Made by a program: the position numbers and the translations under genes. A stretch of DNA of 41,829 bases, from NCBI GenBank assembly GCA_018222965.1, contig JAAEZH010000045.1:1-41829 (forward strand). Reading direction: 5' to 3'. Under the pieces are notes generated by a model that worked only from the letters and a program-made list of their open reading frames with translations, did not search any database and was not told the DNA's origin. The first letter of the stretch is position 1. Every line of letters starts with the position of its first letter. The stretch comes from Bacteroidota bacterium. Its GTDB lineage: Bacteria; Bacteroidota; Bacteroidia; Chitinophagales; Saprospiraceae. Shown piece after piece: positions 41,352-41,829 of this stretch.

Positions 41352-41829
41352 ATGAAAAAATTAATATTGTCATTATTGGCAATGGCTACAATTAATGTAG
41401 TTTTTTGTCAAAACACATTTCAGGCAACCATTTTGGATGCAGACTCCGAAGAACCACTAATTGGTGTTAATGTCCTTTTTGAAAAACTGGATAAAGGAGG
41501 TGTAACAGACTTGAATGGTATTGTTGTTATTGAAAACTTACCTGACGGAACGTATGAAATTCAGGTTAGTTATGTAAGTTATGAGACTAAGGAACTGGAT
41601 GTTACCTTGCCCCAACAAGAGCCTTTAACCATACTGTTGGAATCGGGAAGTGAAGAACTGGAAGCTGTAACCGTCACTACCACTCGAAGCAGTCGATTGA
41701 TACAAGATTTGCCAACCCGCTTGGAAGCGATTACCGCAGAGGAATTAGGCGAAAAAGCATTTATGAACTCTACCAATATTTCCATGCTGTTGCGTGAAAG
41801 TACAGGTATTCAAATGCAACAAACTTCTG
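41352..41829 (+). CDS. TonB-dependent receptor, 5' part only (runs off the window)
   Basis: An ATG at 41352 opens a frame that stays open to the last base (159 codons plus one base). The signal peptide is MKKLILSLLAMATINVVFCQ. It is followed by a CarboxypepD_reg-like (DUF4480-like) beta-sandwich domain (ATILDADSEEPLIGVNVLFE ... YEIQVSYVSYETKEL) and the start of the plug region (VTVTTTRSSRLIQDLPTRLEAI, then LLRESTGIQMQQTS). This is the usual Bacteroidota outer-membrane receptor start. It might import a metal complex or a siderophore, given the efflux genes beside it, but that is inference. Confidence 0.9.
   Translation, partial: MKKLILSLLAMATINVVFCQNTFQATILDADSEEPLIGVNVLFEKLDKGGVTDLNGIVVIENLPDGTYEIQVSYVSYETKELDVTLPQQEPLTILLESGSEELEAVTVTTTRSSRLIQDLPTRLEAITAEELGEKAFMNSTNISMLLRESTGIQMQQTS

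Overview
The window looks like a chromosome segment of a marine-type Bacteroidota, most like the Saprospiria/Lewinella side of the phylum. The reasons, all read from the sequence, are: three secreted proteins with Por/type IX (T9SS) C-terminal sorting domains, many TAnnTTTG boxes (the Bacteroidota -7 promoter element) at plausible distances from genes, almost no Shine-Dalgarno sites, a CusA pump fused to its outer-membrane partner, and housekeeping genes (gapA, pgk, valS, lysA, rsmE, RseP-type protease) with Bacteroidota-like features. The species assignment is inference.

Layout. 1-2.7 kb: tRNA-Glu(UUC) on the minus strand, then the glycolytic pair gapA and pgk. 2.7-9.0 kb, minus strand: an exopolysaccharide block with a DegT/DnrJ sugar aminotransferase, a UDP-glucuronate decarboxylase, dTDP-glucose 4,6-dehydratase and a very large SLBB-repeat export protein. 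9.2-12.5 kb: an outer-membrane barrel protein, Kdo transferase (kdtA/waaA) and an RfaE1-type heptose-7-phosphate kinase, which belong to lipopolysaccharide core synthesis, then a small convergent PspC protein. 12.8-19.3 kb: three tandem paralogous T9SS cargo proteins built from shuffled modules. 19.4-23.4 kb: lysA-valS on the minus strand. 23.5-25.3 kb: an ECF sigma factor and a membrane-anchored protein that is probably its regulator. 25.3-27.3 kb: a 9-bp tandem repeat, a GNAT/FemAB-like protein and a lipoprotein-type inorganic pyrophosphatase. 27.6-29.1 kb: an arsenosugar pair (CXXC peroxidase-like protein and the radical SAM enzyme ArsS). 29.2-31.7 kb: an OmpA-type lipoprotein, then long poorly coding stretches with hairpins, a 59-residue membrane peptide and a second PspC mini-protein. 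31.7-34.6 kb: DUF4159 and rsmE on the minus strand, then a site-2 protease.

At 34.63 kb there is a tRNA-Leu(CAA), followed at once by a perfect inverted repeat, a terminator and arm-like short direct repeats. From there to the end of the window the DNA is visibly more A/T rich and carries a compact heavy-metal efflux module: a small Cys-rich protein (DUF6660-like), a CusA-TolC fusion pump, a His-rich membrane-fusion lipoprotein, a second DUF6660-like protein, and the start of a TonB-dependent receptor that runs off the window. I read this as one end of an integrated island at tRNA-Leu. The best candidates for something little described are this island with its paired Cys-rich proteins, the modular T9SS triplet, the exported pyrophosphatase, and the structured intergenic region at 30.2-31.4 kb.
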